Positions 7,733 through 15,624 of a stretch of DNA of 35,584 bases are shown here, piece after piece. The stretch comes from UBA1740 sp045587025. GTDB taxonomy: Bacteria; Bacillota; Clostridia; Oscillospirales; CAG-272. The stretch is taken from assembly GCA_045587025.1 (NCBI GenBank), contig JAZNBK010000029.1:1-35584 (forward strand). Reading direction: 5' to 3'. A model generated the notes under the pieces. That model saw nothing but the letters and a program-made list of their open reading frames with translations, made no database searches and had not been told where the DNA came from. The translations under genes and the position numbers were made by a program. Positions within the stretch are counted from its first letter, which is position 1, and each line of letters begins with the position of its first letter.

Positions 7733-8746
7733 TTATTTTGCCGCCTTAACAACAGAGGCCACAATATCTGAAATAGCGATAGTGCATCCGGCAGTTTGCA
7801 GAGACTCAACTCCGTAGCCGTTTACAACGAATATAGCTATCTCGTCTGCGGTTTTTCCTATGCAAGCAGCTTCAAGCGCATCCGCCTGCTCAAACCATTC
7901 CTTAACGACACCGTCGCCGTTGAGGTCCTGTCCGTAAGCAGACATACCGTATTCATTACCCTGCTCTCTCTTTGAAGAAAGCGCTGCTTCGGTGTCGGTT
8001 ACAAGAGCACCGTCAAGGGTGAACGCTACTTTTGCCAAAGCAACGTCGGTTTTGATTGCCGTAACCTTTCCCTCGGCGTTTGTAGCCGTAGCGCAGATGT
8101 TGGAAACTACGTCGCAGCTGCCATTCTTTTCCTCGGTTGCGTCAGACGCCTTCTCGATTATTGAAACAAAGCTGAGAGAAAGCTCGTCTTTCGCCGTAGC
8201 GTTAGTATCAAGCGCGTTTGCGAAAGCTTTTTCTACGGCTTTCATGAATTCAGCTATTTCAATAGTACAGCCGGCGGCAATAACCTCATCGTTACCCTTA
8301 TCACCGTCAACGATTAACGCCTTCACCTCGTCGAGCGTCTTGCCCTCAACCGCCTTACAAAAAGCGTCTGCCTGCTCGAACCACTCTTTAGTTGCTCCGC
8401 CGTACGCCACCATTCCGTAGCTTTCACCCTGCTCGCCCTTGGTTTTATATTCCTCCTTAACGACGATTGCGCCGAGAGAAGTAAAGCCAACCTCACATTC
8501 TACCGTGTCAACAAGGCACTTTACAATTTTACCGTCCTTATCAAGAAGAACTGCCGATGCGGTTGTAGCGACCTTTGCCGAGCCGCTTGTTTCTCCGTCC
8601 GCATTCTTTGAAGAGCCGTATGCGGAATAAACGCCAAGACCCATTTTCAACGCCTCGTCATTTTCCTTCTCTGCTCCGCAGCCAACCATAGAAAACGCGG
8701 TCGCTACCATGAGAACGGCAAGAATAATGCTTAAAATCTTTTTCAT
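7733..8746 (-). CDS. Lipoprotein with two tandem FMN-binding-like repeats
   Basis: A 337-residue secreted lipoprotein (signal peptide, lipobox MVGC, Cys23). It contains two homologous halves of about 150 residues. Each has a beta-rich part with DKDGKIV or NAEGKVT, then a word of the type KGEQGESYGM or REQGNEYGM, then KEWFEQADA, a GKT segment, and AGCTIEI or AGCTIAI near the end. The outline resembles FMN-binding-domain lipoproteins found beside ApbE or Rnf genes. However, neither half shows the covalent-FMN motif Asp-x-x-(Ser/Thr)-Gly-Ala-Thr, so flavin binding is not demonstrated. GGAGG six bases before the ATG at 8746 makes that the start rather than the TTG at 8758. It has its own promoter and is followed by apbE. 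Confidence 0.75.
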   Translation of the reverse strand: MKKILSIILAVLMVATAFSMVGCGAEKENDEALKMGLGVYSAYGSSKNADGETSGSAKVATTASAVLLDKDGKIVKCLVDTVECEVGFTSLGAIVVKEEYKTKGEQGESYGMVAYGGATKEWFEQADAFCKAVEGKTLDEVKALIVDGDKGNDEVIAAGCTIEIAEFMKAVEKAFANALDTNATAKDELSLSFVSIIEKASDATEEKNGSCDVVSNICATATNAEGKVTAIKTDVALAKVAFTLDGALVTDTEAALSSKREQGNEYGMSAYGQDLNGDGVVKEWFEQADALEAACIGKTADEIAIFVVNGYGVESLQTAGCTIAISDIVASVVKAAK

Positions 8747-8828
8747 CTTTTCCTCCAAGTATTATGTTTTAATTACAGCCAAGGCGATTTTCCTCAAAAA
8801 TCAACGCCCTGCTCTATCATACTGTTAT

Positions 8829-8857
8829 ATTATAGCATATAGATAAATTTTTGTCAA
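8829..8857 (-). promoter_or_regulatory. Consensus sigma-A promoter of the lipoprotein-apbE unit
   Basis: On the minus strand, TTGACA (8852-8857), exactly 17 bp and TATAAT (8829-8834): a perfect consensus. It sits between the stop of the Gx-transporter gene and the lipoprotein start, giving a leader of roughly 75 nt. It makes the lipoprotein and apbE expressible independently of the rnf operon. Confidence 0.85.
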
Positions 8858-8860
8858 TCT

Positions 8861-9364
8861 TTATTTTATCTTTACCGCTACTTTTTTTATTAACAGCGCA
8901 GAAACGAGCCCGACGAGTATTCCGGCAATAGCTCCCGTAGCCGTAAGCACTATCATATAATACCCAATTTCGATAGTTTTTAAAACAAATATAGCGACGA
9001 TAATTTGCCCTAAATTGTGCGCTACACCGCCCCCGACGCTAACGCCGACGTAGGAAAATCTATCCGTTTTCTTCAAAGCCCACATTATTAGCAAGCTCAA
9101 GAGAGCGCCCGCCAAGCTATAAGTCATTATCATCACGTTTGAAAACAAAAGAGAAACCGCAAAAACTCTAACAAGCGAAATTGCGAGAGCATACCTGAAG
9201 CCGAAGCAATATAAGCCAAACACTATCACAATGTTTGCCAGCCCCATTTTAATTCCGGGTACTGCTGTAAATATAGGGGGAATGAGCAGCTCAAGATAGG
9301 ATAAAACCATAGCGAGAGCGGTCAAAAGTCCAAGGTATGCGATTTTTGTTTTTTTGTTCGGCAT
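8861..9364 (-). CDS. Gx transporter family membrane protein (heptaprenyl diphosphate synthase component I family)
   Basis: A 167-residue hydrophobic protein with about five membrane helices. It matches the family usually annotated as Gx transporter or heptaprenyl diphosphate synthase component I (PF07456): ALAMVLSYLELLIPP near the N-terminus, PGIKMGLANIVIVF near residue 35, then SLLFSN and GGVAHNLGQIIVA. The fold is related to ECF-type substrate-binding components, so a vitamin or flavin-precursor transport role is possible but unproven. It stands 23 bp after the NusG-II-domain gene, at the distal end of the rnf operon. This triad recurs near Rnf and ApbE genes in Firmicutes, hinting at a shared role in redox cofactor supply. 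The ribosome site is weak. Confidence 0.8.
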   Translation of the reverse strand: MPNKKTKIAYLGLLTALAMVLSYLELLIPPIFTAVPGIKMGLANIVIVFGLYCFGFRYALAISLVRVFAVSLLFSNVMIMTYSLAGALLSLLIMWALKKTDRFSYVGVSVGGGVAHNLGQIIVAIFVLKTIEIGYYMIVLTATGAIAGILVGLVSALLIKKVAVKIK

Positions 9365-9387
9365 ATCTACACCATAATCTGATACAA

Positions 9388-9738
9388 TTATTTTTCAGAT
9401 GCCTCGATACCGACAGTCAGCTTATGAGGCAGACATACGATAAGCTCGCCTTCTCTTGAAATTTTTCGGTGAGAAACGCATATCTTATCGGGACAGTCGG
9501 CGTAGGAAATATACGCCATTTTGTTTTCGATAACGAGCGTATTGATTTTTCCCTGCTCTGAAATTATATCTGTTTTTAAATTTTCAGATAGCGGATATTC
9601 TGCTATAACCTCTCCGTTCTGCGTAACGATAACGACGTCCCCTCGCTTTCCAAAAAGCGAAAAGGCAAGAGCCGCTGTCACTACCAGAAGGAAAAGGGAT
9701 AAGATCAGCAGAATATCGTTTTTTCTTTTTTTCGTCAT
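9388..9738 (-). CDS. NusG domain II-containing membrane-anchored protein
   Basis: A 116-residue protein with one N-terminal membrane anchor (about residues 8-28) and an extracytoplasmic domain of the NusG-II type (PF07009). The hallmark is SYADCPDKICVSHRKIS followed by IVCLPHKLTVGIE: two short cysteine motifs conserved in this family, possibly metal- or thiol-active. It is not the transcription factor NusG, only the small beta domain. The start codon overlaps the rnfB stop by one base (TAATG), so it is translated with the Rnf operon. The frame stays open upstream into rnfB, but the ATG at 9738 starts the natural anchor. Confidence 0.88.
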   Translation of the reverse strand: MTKKRKNDILLILSLFLLVVTAALAFSLFGKRGDVVIVTQNGEVIAEYPLSENLKTDIISEQGKINTLVIENKMAYISYADCPDKICVSHRKISREGELIVCLPHKLTVGIEASEK

Positions 9739-10550
9739 TATTTTATAACTGCCAAAACGAAATCGGTCGTCTTTATGCAGCCGACAGGACACGCTTCTGC
9801 ACATAATCCGCATCCCGTACATTTATCATAATCTATATCCGCAAGATTATTCTTGACGGCAATTGCGCCCTCGGGACATACCTTTTCGCATTTTTTGCAT
9901 CCGATACAAGCATTGGAGCAGAGCTTTCTCGCAACTGCGCCGCTGTCGTGAGAGCTACACATAACGGATGTCTTATTATCCTTCGCGCGCATGGCTATAA
10001 TTCCCTTCGGACAGCTATCTATGCACATTCCGCAGCCAATACAGGTTCTGGGATCGATATGCGCTATTCCCGACATTATGCAAATAGAATCGGCAGGACA
10101 GAACTCCATGCAATCGCCACAGCCAAGGCATCCGTACTGACAGGCATTAGGGCCGCCGTATATCTGAATAGCCGCCTTGCAGGAAGCGATACCGTCGTAT
10201 ATAGCCCTCTTTGAATCGGGGGTGCATTTTCCGTTACATCTGACAAACGCCACCTTCGGCTCTTCGACGACTACTGATACTCCTAATAGCTCAGAAAGCT
10301 TCTCCGCCACCTGAGTTGAGCCGGGAATACATAAATTCGGCTCGCACTCTCCGAGAGCCAAAGCTCTCGCATAGGAATCACATCCGCTATATCCGCAGGC
10401 GCCGCAGTTTGCGCCGGGCAAGCAATCCCTGATTTTCTTCGTCCTTTCTTCTTCCTCAATTCTGAAGAAATGAGAGGCAATAACCAAAAACAGCGAGCAT
10501 AACAAGCCGGCGCCGCCAACAACAATTAAAGCAATTAAAATAGGATTCAC
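9738..10550 (-). CDS. rnfB: Rnf electron transport complex subunit B, multi-cluster ferredoxin
   Basis: A 270-residue iron-sulfur subunit that feeds electrons from reduced ferredoxin into the Rnf complex at the cytoplasmic face. Residues about 4-25 form the membrane anchor. Next is the CLPGANCGACGYSGC cluster typical of RnfB, then several 4Fe-4S motifs (CQYGCLGCGDCMEFCP, CIGCGMCIDSCP, CIGCKKCEKVCP, CTGCGLCAEACP). The large number of clusters is usual for clostridial RnfB. The start is GTG at 10550 with GGAG six bases upstream, and the gene follows rnfA by 10 bp. It is the last of the six core subunit genes. Confidence 0.95.
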   Translation of the reverse strand: MNPILIALIVVGGAGLLCSLFLVIASHFFRIEEEERTKKIRDCLPGANCGACGYSGCDSYARALALGECEPNLCIPGSTQVAEKLSELLGVSVVVEEPKVAFVRCNGKCTPDSKRAIYDGIASCKAAIQIYGGPNACQYGCLGCGDCMEFCPADSICIMSGIAHIDPRTCIGCGMCIDSCPKGIIAMRAKDNKTSVMCSSHDSGAVARKLCSNACIGCKKCEKVCPEGAIAVKNNLADIDYDKCTGCGLCAEACPVGCIKTTDFVLAVIK

Positions 10551-10560
10551 TTTATTCTCC

Positions 10561-11151
10561 TCACATTAACATATTATCGACAATTCCGGCAAAGCCGAAG
10601 AATGCCATTGAAACGAACGAAGCCGCAATCAAGGCGATAGGGAGCCCTCTCAGCGACTTAGGAACATTCGTCTCCACGATTGCCGAGCGAAAGCCGCAGA
10701 ACAAAACCATGGCGAGCAAAAATCCGAGTCCGCAGCCAAGCGAGCTGACAATGGACTGCAAGAAATTGTATCCGTCAATAACGTTATTGATTGTAACGCC
10801 AAGAACCGCGCAGTTCGTCGTTATCAACGGAAGATATACGCCCAAGCTTTTGTGCAACGCCGGAATAAATTTCTTGAGTATAATTTCGGTAAGCTGAACG
10901 AGCGAGGCGATTATCAGGATAAACATTACCGTCTGCATATATTCAAGACCGAGCCGCTCAAGCAGGTAGGTCTGAATAGGATATGTAATAGCCGTCGCCA
11001 TAAGCATAACCAAGGTAACGGCAACCCCCATACCAAACGCCTGATTTATCTTTTTTGATACGCCGAGAAACGGACAAATTCCAAGAAATCTACTTAAAAC
11101 GTAGTTGTTTACTAATATGGAGGTCATTAAAATTATTACTAATTCTTTCAT
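10561..11151 (-). CDS. rnfA: Rnf electron transport complex subunit A
   Basis: A 196-residue integral membrane subunit with six predicted helices, the usual size for RnfA (NqrE family). It starts MKELVIILMTSILVNNYVLS and continues RFLGICPFLGVSKK, the conserved first cysteine-bearing half-helix. The second cysteine segment is LITTNCAVLGVTINN. These paired cysteines are held to bind an iron-sulfur cluster inside the membrane between RnfA and RnfE. The ATG at 11151 overlaps the rnfE stop (ATGA) and is preceded by AAGGAGG, so I prefer it to the upstream in-frame start. Confidence 0.95.
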   Translation of the reverse strand: MKELVIILMTSILVNNYVLSRFLGICPFLGVSKKINQAFGMGVAVTLVMLMATAITYPIQTYLLERLGLEYMQTVMFILIIASLVQLTEIILKKFIPALHKSLGVYLPLITTNCAVLGVTINNVIDGYNFLQSIVSSLGCGLGFLLAMVLFCGFRSAIVETNVPKSLRGLPIALIAASFVSMAFFGFAGIVDNMLM

Positions 11152-11852
11152 TTCGCTTCCTCCTTGCAATCACTATCACACTGGGAGAGCATACGGTCGC
11201 AAACGCCGGCAGAAGGACACGAGCTGCATCCTATCCCTCTCTTGTGAGATACTTTTCCTTTGGTTATATAAGCTACCAGCGCCATAAAGATACCGAATAC
11301 CATCATACCGCCGGGCGCCTTTACGAAAATACCTATCGTATGGTCTACCATGAAGGGAATTTCAATTCCCGCAAACGTGCCTGCGCCGAGAATTTCTCTC
11401 ACTGTCGCCATGGCGAGCAGGGCAAGCGTAAAGCCGACACCCATACCTATTCCGTCAAGAGCCGATTTTCCTACCGAGTTGTTTCTCGCAAAAAGCTCTG
11501 CTCTGCCGAGTATTATACAGTTTACGGTAAGAAGCGCAAGATAAACGCCGAGCAGCTCATACAGGTCGGGGAAATATGCGTGCATAAGCATTTCAACCAT
11601 TGTTACAAAGCCCGCAATAATTACGATATACGAGGGTATTCTGACAGTTTCAGGTATTATTTTCCTCAAAAGCGAAACGGCTACGTTAGAGCAAAGCAAA
11701 ACGACTATAGCCGCAATTCCCATCGCAAAAGCGCCTATTACGCTTGTCGTCGTGGCAAGCGTGGGGCAGGTTCCGAGAACCAGAACGAACACGGGGTTTT
11801 CAGCGATAATACCCTTTGTCAACACCGAAAGTGCGCTATTTTCCTTTTTCAT
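11148..11852 (-). CDS. rnfE: Rnf electron transport complex subunit E
   Basis: A 234-residue membrane subunit homologous to RnfA (NqrD family). Conserved features are NPVFVLVLGTCPTLATTTS near the N-terminus and LLTVNCIILGRAELFA in the middle, the two cysteine sites matching those of RnfA. The C-terminal tail has an extra cysteine-rich extension (CSSCPSAGVC and CDSDCKEEAK), seen in some clostridial RnfE proteins; its role is unclear. I use the ATG at 11852, ten bases after GGAG; a TTG at 11858 is closer to that site but adds only two residues. The gene lies two bases after rnfG and overlaps rnfA. Confidence 0.94.
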   Translation of the reverse strand: MKKENSALSVLTKGIIAENPVFVLVLGTCPTLATTTSVIGAFAMGIAAIVVLLCSNVAVSLLRKIIPETVRIPSYIVIIAGFVTMVEMLMHAYFPDLYELLGVYLALLTVNCIILGRAELFARNNSVGKSALDGIGMGVGFTLALLAMATVREILGAGTFAGIEIPFMVDHTIGIFVKAPGGMMVFGIFMALVAYITKGKVSHKRGIGCSSCPSAGVCDRMLSQCDSDCKEEAK

Positions 11853-11854
11853 AT

Positions 11855-13024
11855 TCAATTAGCTCCTTTCAATGTTTTTATTGCTTCAAGAGCTCTGCCG
11901 ACGGCAGTCTTATATCCGTTCGTCGTGATAGTCGCGCCCGCTATGGCGTCTATATCCTTATAATCGGCATCAGTCTTTCCTATAAATTGCTGATAGAACT
12001 GCTTATCCGCGCAAGCCGAGCCGATACCGTCGGTCTCGCTCTGGCTCGTCGTTTTTATAGAAATAATCTTGCCGTCCTCGGTTGCCGCCATGGAAATATA
12101 AATATATTCTCCCGACGGATTATACCATTCATCTCCGTTTATGCCGAAGCCCGACGCCTTAAGCTCAAATACGTAGTTACCCGTCTCGGTTTTTTCCACC
12201 TTAATAATGTTCGACGGAAGTCCCATTTCGCTTATATCGATTTCGGTACGCTGACTTGCCGATATAATGCCGTAGGCGTCAATAGCCAACGGATAAAGCT
12301 CCTCGTCAAATTCGCCTACTACCTTTCCGTCCTTGTCAACTCCGACGAAGGCGTCATCGGTAACGAAAACAAATCCGCTTCCGTTTTTCGCAGAATATAC
12401 CTCGTTTACAGAGGGAAGCTCCTCAACGATAAAAAGCTCTTCAAATTCACCGTTTGCAAGGGGAAGCGCCGAGGAAAGATTATCAAGCAAAATTTCCTCT
12501 TCGGTGCGAATATCGACTGATGCGCCGTTTAAAATCAAAAAGGCGTTAAGCGCATCCTTGACCGCGTTTTTATAACCGAGGGTTGTTTTCGTTGCGCCCG
12601 CAATAGTATCTACATTGTCAATACTGTCTGCGTTGACGCCTACTAGCGATGAGCCGTAGGTCTTTTCATATCCAAGCGTTTCGCCACTCGAAAGGCAGGT
12701 CGCGCCTGTTATCTCTCCGTCTGCGTTAATTCCGCACATTATCTTCATGCCTGCCGAATAGCCGGAGGTCTCGAGCTCGATAACGTATCCGCCCCCCTGC
12801 TCCTTATGAACACCCGTAACCGTTGACGGCAGGGTATATTGGCTTACGTCAAGTCGTTCAAAGCCCTTGCCCTCAGGCATAACCACCAAGAGCGCCGCAT
12901 TTGCCGACGCTTCATTGTTTTTGGCTATAATCGGACCTGTAAGTACGTCTATCGCCGCCATAAAAAGTGAAATAACTGCGCATATTGCCGTCAGAACGAC
13001 AACGCCCTTTATATATTTCTTCAT
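11855..13024 (-). CDS. rnfG: Rnf electron transport complex subunit G, two FMN-binding domains
   Basis: A 389-residue extracytoplasmic flavoprotein subunit anchored by an N-terminal helix (about residues 6-29). RnfG usually has one FMN-binding domain in about 200 residues; here two are in tandem. Each ends in a covalent-FMN motif: VDTIAGAT (Thr145) and IDAIAGAT (Thr365), with Ala where Ser/Thr often stands. Both are followed by a TTxGYKxAV helix. FMN would be attached by ApbE, encoded downstream on the same strand. The start overlaps the rnfD stop by ATGA. The second domain carries family words (DGIGSACAD, QFIGKTDAD) that are degenerate in the first, so the second may be the ancestral one. 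Confidence 0.93.
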   Translation of the reverse strand: MKKYIKGVVVLTAICAVISLFMAAIDVLTGPIIAKNNEASANAALLVVMPEGKGFERLDVSQYTLPSTVTGVHKEQGGGYVIELETSGYSAGMKIMCGINADGEITGATCLSSGETLGYEKTYGSSLVGVNADSIDNVDTIAGATKTTLGYKNAVKDALNAFLILNGASVDIRTEEEILLDNLSSALPLANGEFEELFIVEELPSVNEVYSAKNGSGFVFVTDDAFVGVDKDGKVVGEFDEELYPLAIDAYGIISASQRTEIDISEMGLPSNIIKVEKTETGNYVFELKASGFGINGDEWYNPSGEYIYISMAATEDGKIISIKTTSQSETDGIGSACADKQFYQQFIGKTDADYKDIDAIAGATITTNGYKTAVGRALEAIKTLKGAN

Positions 13025-13950
13025 GCTTTTTTACCTCCAAACACACGGCGCGCCGTCCAGATGTCAATGTATGGATTAAGTATATTAACAAGTAAAATCG
13101 CAAAGGAAACGCCCTCAGGATAAACTCCCCATTTTCTTATCAACACGGTAATAACACCTGCGATAATTCCGTAAATCAGCTTTCCCGAAGGAGTTGACGG
13201 ATTTGTTACGTAGTCGGTTGCCATAAAGAAGGCGCCGAGGAAAAGTCCGCCCGACAAAATGGAAGCTGTCGCCACGTTCAAGCTCATTCCCGAAACGAAG
13301 TATGTAAAAATGAAAACCGAGCCGATAAACGCGACGGGTATCTGCCATCCGATAATTTTTCTGACTATTAGATAGACACCGCCTATAAGGAGCGCAAGAG
13401 AGCAGGTTTCGCCGATTGCTCCGCCGCATCTTCCAAGGAACAAATCCATAAGATCGGGTATATCGCCGTTTGCAATCTGAACGAGCGGAGTGGCGCTCGA
13501 AACGGCATCAATATTTTTAGGAAATGCCGACTGAGCGGTCGAGGCAAATGCGATAAGCATAAATACTCTCGCCGTAGCGGCAGGGTTCACGATATTACAG
13601 CCCAATCCGCCAAAAAGACATTTTACGATTATTATAGCGAAAACAGAACCGATAACGCACTGCCAGACAGGCACGTTTGCAGAAACGTTAAGCGCCAGAA
13701 TAAGACCTGTTACCACAGCGCTCAAATCGCTTATCGACTGCTCCCTTTTCAAGATAATATTAAATATAAATTCACTCGCTACGCAGGACAAAACACAGGC
13801 AATAACCCTGATTAACGCCTTGCTTCCAAAATAGTATATTCCCGCGCAGGTCGCAGGCAATAACGCTATTATGACGCTAAGCATTATCTTTTGGACGGTC
13901 ATTTGCGTGTGTATATGCGGCGAAGCCGACAAATGAAGCTTTTCGGTCAT
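13021..13950 (-). CDS. rnfD: Rnf electron transport complex subunit D
   Basis: A 309-residue multi-pass membrane subunit of the NqrB/RnfD family, part of the ion-translocating core. It starts MTEKLHLSASPHIHTQMTVQ, a typical cytoplasmic leader (SASPH). The covalent-FMN site is NIDAVSSATPL (Thr154), with Ser in place of the usual Gly before Ala-Thr, as in several Firmicutes. Conserved segments GGLGCNIVNPAATAR and FFMATDYVTNPSTPSGKLIYG are present. The long in-frame N-terminal extension back to 14079 overlaps rnfC and lacks family similarity; the ATG at 13950 has AGGAGG upstream and an ATGA overlap with the rnfC stop. Confidence 0.95.
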   Translation of the reverse strand: MTEKLHLSASPHIHTQMTVQKIMLSVIIALLPATCAGIYYFGSKALIRVIACVLSCVASEFIFNIILKREQSISDLSAVVTGLILALNVSANVPVWQCVIGSVFAIIIVKCLFGGLGCNIVNPAATARVFMLIAFASTAQSAFPKNIDAVSSATPLVQIANGDIPDLMDLFLGRCGGAIGETCSLALLIGGVYLIVRKIIGWQIPVAFIGSVFIFTYFVSGMSLNVATASILSGGLFLGAFFMATDYVTNPSTPSGKLIYGIIAGVITVLIRKWGVYPEGVSFAILLVNILNPYIDIWTARRVFGGKKA

Positions 13951-15272
13951 TTCTTTGCCTCCTCCTTGTTTTTGTTGTTTGCTCTTGCACGGCGAAGCTC
14001 TGCCTTTATCAGACGGTGATTCTGCACCAGCTGACGGTTTGCAGGACAGCCGTAGGAGCAGCAGCCGCATTCCATACAAGCGTCCGCTCCGAATTTAATC
14101 ATTGCGTCAATGTCGTGATTTTCAAGCGCTATTGCAAGCGCAGGAGGATTAACGCCGAAGGGGCATACATTGATACATTTTCCGCACTTGATGCAGGGAC
14201 GCGATTTTGTCTGAACCGAGTCCTTTTTGTTAAACGCCAATATGGCGTTGTTATTTTTAAGGAGAGGAAGGTCTAAGCTCGGAACGCTTATGCCCATCAT
14301 AGGACCACCGTAAAGAACCTTTCCGGGCGCGCTCTTAAATCCCCCCGTAAATTCGAATATATCTGAAAGCGGCGCGCCTATCGGCGCAATTACGTTCATA
14401 GGATTTTTAACTGCGCTTCCGTCTACCGTTATGCACTTTTCGACCAAAGGCATTCCCGTTCTTATATATTTACCTATTTCAGCGACTGTCGTACAGTTTG
14501 ACACTATACAGCCGACGTCGATCGGAAGCTTGCCGACGGGAACGACCTTTCCCGTAGTATGATAGATAAGCACCTTTTCTCCGCCCTGCGGATATACGCT
14601 CGGGAGCTCGCGCACCGTAATACGCTCGTCCTCTGACGCCAGCGCCTTCATATTCTTAATCGCCTTCGGCTTGTTCTTCTCCACGCCGATAATAATTTTC
14701 TTTATTCCAAAATATTTCTCGAAATAAGAAATCGCAAGCTTGATATCGTCTACGCGGTCAATCATAGTGCGGTTGTCGCTCGTTATATACGGCTCGCACT
14801 CCGCTGCGTTTATTATAAGCTCCTCGATTTTCTCGGGATCGACGTTGAACTTCACGCCCGTGGGAAATCCTGCTCCGCCGAGACCGACAATTCCGCTTTC
14901 GCAAATCGCGCGGACAAGGTCCTCTTTAGAGTTGATTGCGGGCGGGGCGATTTTCTCATCCCATTTCATTTCTCCGTCCGACTCGATAACGATAGCGTCG
15001 CTATTGCTTCCGTTCGATGACTGCACCTTAACAAGCTTCTTAACCACGCCCGAAACGCTTGAATGTATAGGCGCGCTTATAAATCCGTCCGCCTCGGCGA
15101 TAAGCGTTCCGACGAACACCTTGTCTCCGACGTTCACTATCGGCTTTGCGGGTTTTCCTATATGCATTTGCATAGGAATAGTTACAACGCTCGGCGCAGG
15201 CATTCTTATCGCCTGCATATCGGCTGTGTTTTTTCTGTGCGGAAGCTTCGCTCCATGTAAAGAAAAGGCCAT
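13947..15272 (-). CDS. rnfC: Rnf electron transport complex subunit C
   Basis: A 441-residue peripheral subunit on the cytoplasmic side where NAD is reduced. Residues about 1-85 form the lipoyl-like N-terminal domain (GDKVFVGTLIAEADGFISAPIHSSVSG split over two strands). Residues about 110-200 hold the FMN/NADH-binding region (GLGGAGFPTGVKF, INAAECEPYITSD). The C-terminus has two 4Fe-4S motifs (CIKCGKCINVCPFGVNP, CMECGCCSYGCPANRQL). It is the first gene of the operon, with an AGGA ribosome site and a promoter at 15357-15385. The C-terminus is short, without the long repeat tail seen in proteobacterial RnfC. Confidence 0.95.
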   Translation of the reverse strand: MAFSLHGAKLPHRKNTADMQAIRMPAPSVVTIPMQMHIGKPAKPIVNVGDKVFVGTLIAEADGFISAPIHSSVSGVVKKLVKVQSSNGSNSDAIVIESDGEMKWDEKIAPPAINSKEDLVRAICESGIVGLGGAGFPTGVKFNVDPEKIEELIINAAECEPYITSDNRTMIDRVDDIKLAISYFEKYFGIKKIIIGVEKNKPKAIKNMKALASEDERITVRELPSVYPQGGEKVLIYHTTGKVVPVGKLPIDVGCIVSNCTTVAEIGKYIRTGMPLVEKCITVDGSAVKNPMNVIAPIGAPLSDIFEFTGGFKSAPGKVLYGGPMMGISVPSLDLPLLKNNNAILAFNKKDSVQTKSRPCIKCGKCINVCPFGVNPPALAIALENHDIDAMIKFGADACMECGCCSYGCPANRQLVQNHRLIKAELRRARANNKNKEEAKK

Positions 15273-15356
15273 TAAATATCCTACCCTTCGGTGAAATTTT
15301 TTGCGTTTATTTTCGTTAAATTTTTAACCAAAAAACGCCTTTTTTAACATATATAT

Positions 15357-15385
15357 ATTGTAACACACAACAATAAAAAAATCAA
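15357..15385 (-). promoter_or_regulatory. Sigma-A promoter of the rnf operon
   Basis: On the minus strand, TTGATT (15380-15385), 17 bp and TACAAT (15357-15362), about 85 bp before rnfC. The leader is very AT-rich. It lies in the 15273-15624 gap, which otherwise holds only the possible Lys-rich small gene and the hairpin at 15579-15613. Confidence 0.7.
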
Positions 15386-15466
15386 CATGTAAATTACAGC
15401 AATTTTGTTTTTTGCTATAAAAAACACAAAGGCATCTCTGCAACTTGGCTATTAGCCGTATTTCGC

Positions 15467-15559
15467 TTATAGCTTTTTTCCTTGCTTTTTTATTTTTTTC
15501 GCTTCTTTCTTTTTTGTATTTTTTATGAGATGACTTGCGGCTTTTTCTATCGTTTTCAT
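15467..15559 (-). CDS. Possible small Lys-rich peptide (30 residues)
   Basis: An ATG-to-TAA frame on the minus strand, beginning MKTIEKAASHLIKNTKKKEA and ending GKKL. It has 13 lysines in 30 residues and could form a basic amphipathic helix. AAGGCGG lies four bases before the ATG, one base away from a perfect ribosome site. It is downstream of the 1089-residue gene on the same strand and could be made from the same transcript, since the hairpin in between lacks a T-run. I do not recognise it. A-rich DNA readily produces Lys codons, so it may be a chance frame. Confidence 0.35.
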   Translation of the reverse strand: MKTIEKAASHLIKNTKKKEAKKIKKQGKKL

Positions 15560-15578
15560 TTTACCGCCTTAAAGCTTA

Positions 15579-15613
15579 ACGGCGCAGCCCCTCAAAAGAA
15601 GGTCTGCGCCGTT
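15579..15613 (-). terminator. Hairpin after the 1089-residue gene
   Basis: The arms AACGGCGCAG and CTGCGCCGTT form a 10-bp GC-rich stem just past the stop at 15625. On the minus strand no T-run follows, so it may be a weak terminator or an mRNA 3'-end stabiliser. Confidence 0.45.
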
Positions 15614-15624
15614 TTCAGTACTTA

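Noticed and set aside
11055..11963. A 302-codon open frame on the plus strand
   Set aside because: It lies antisense to rnfE and the ends of rnfA and rnfG. Its translation is rich in Arg, Tyr, His and Cys with no family features, while the opposite strand encodes well-conserved Rnf subunits.
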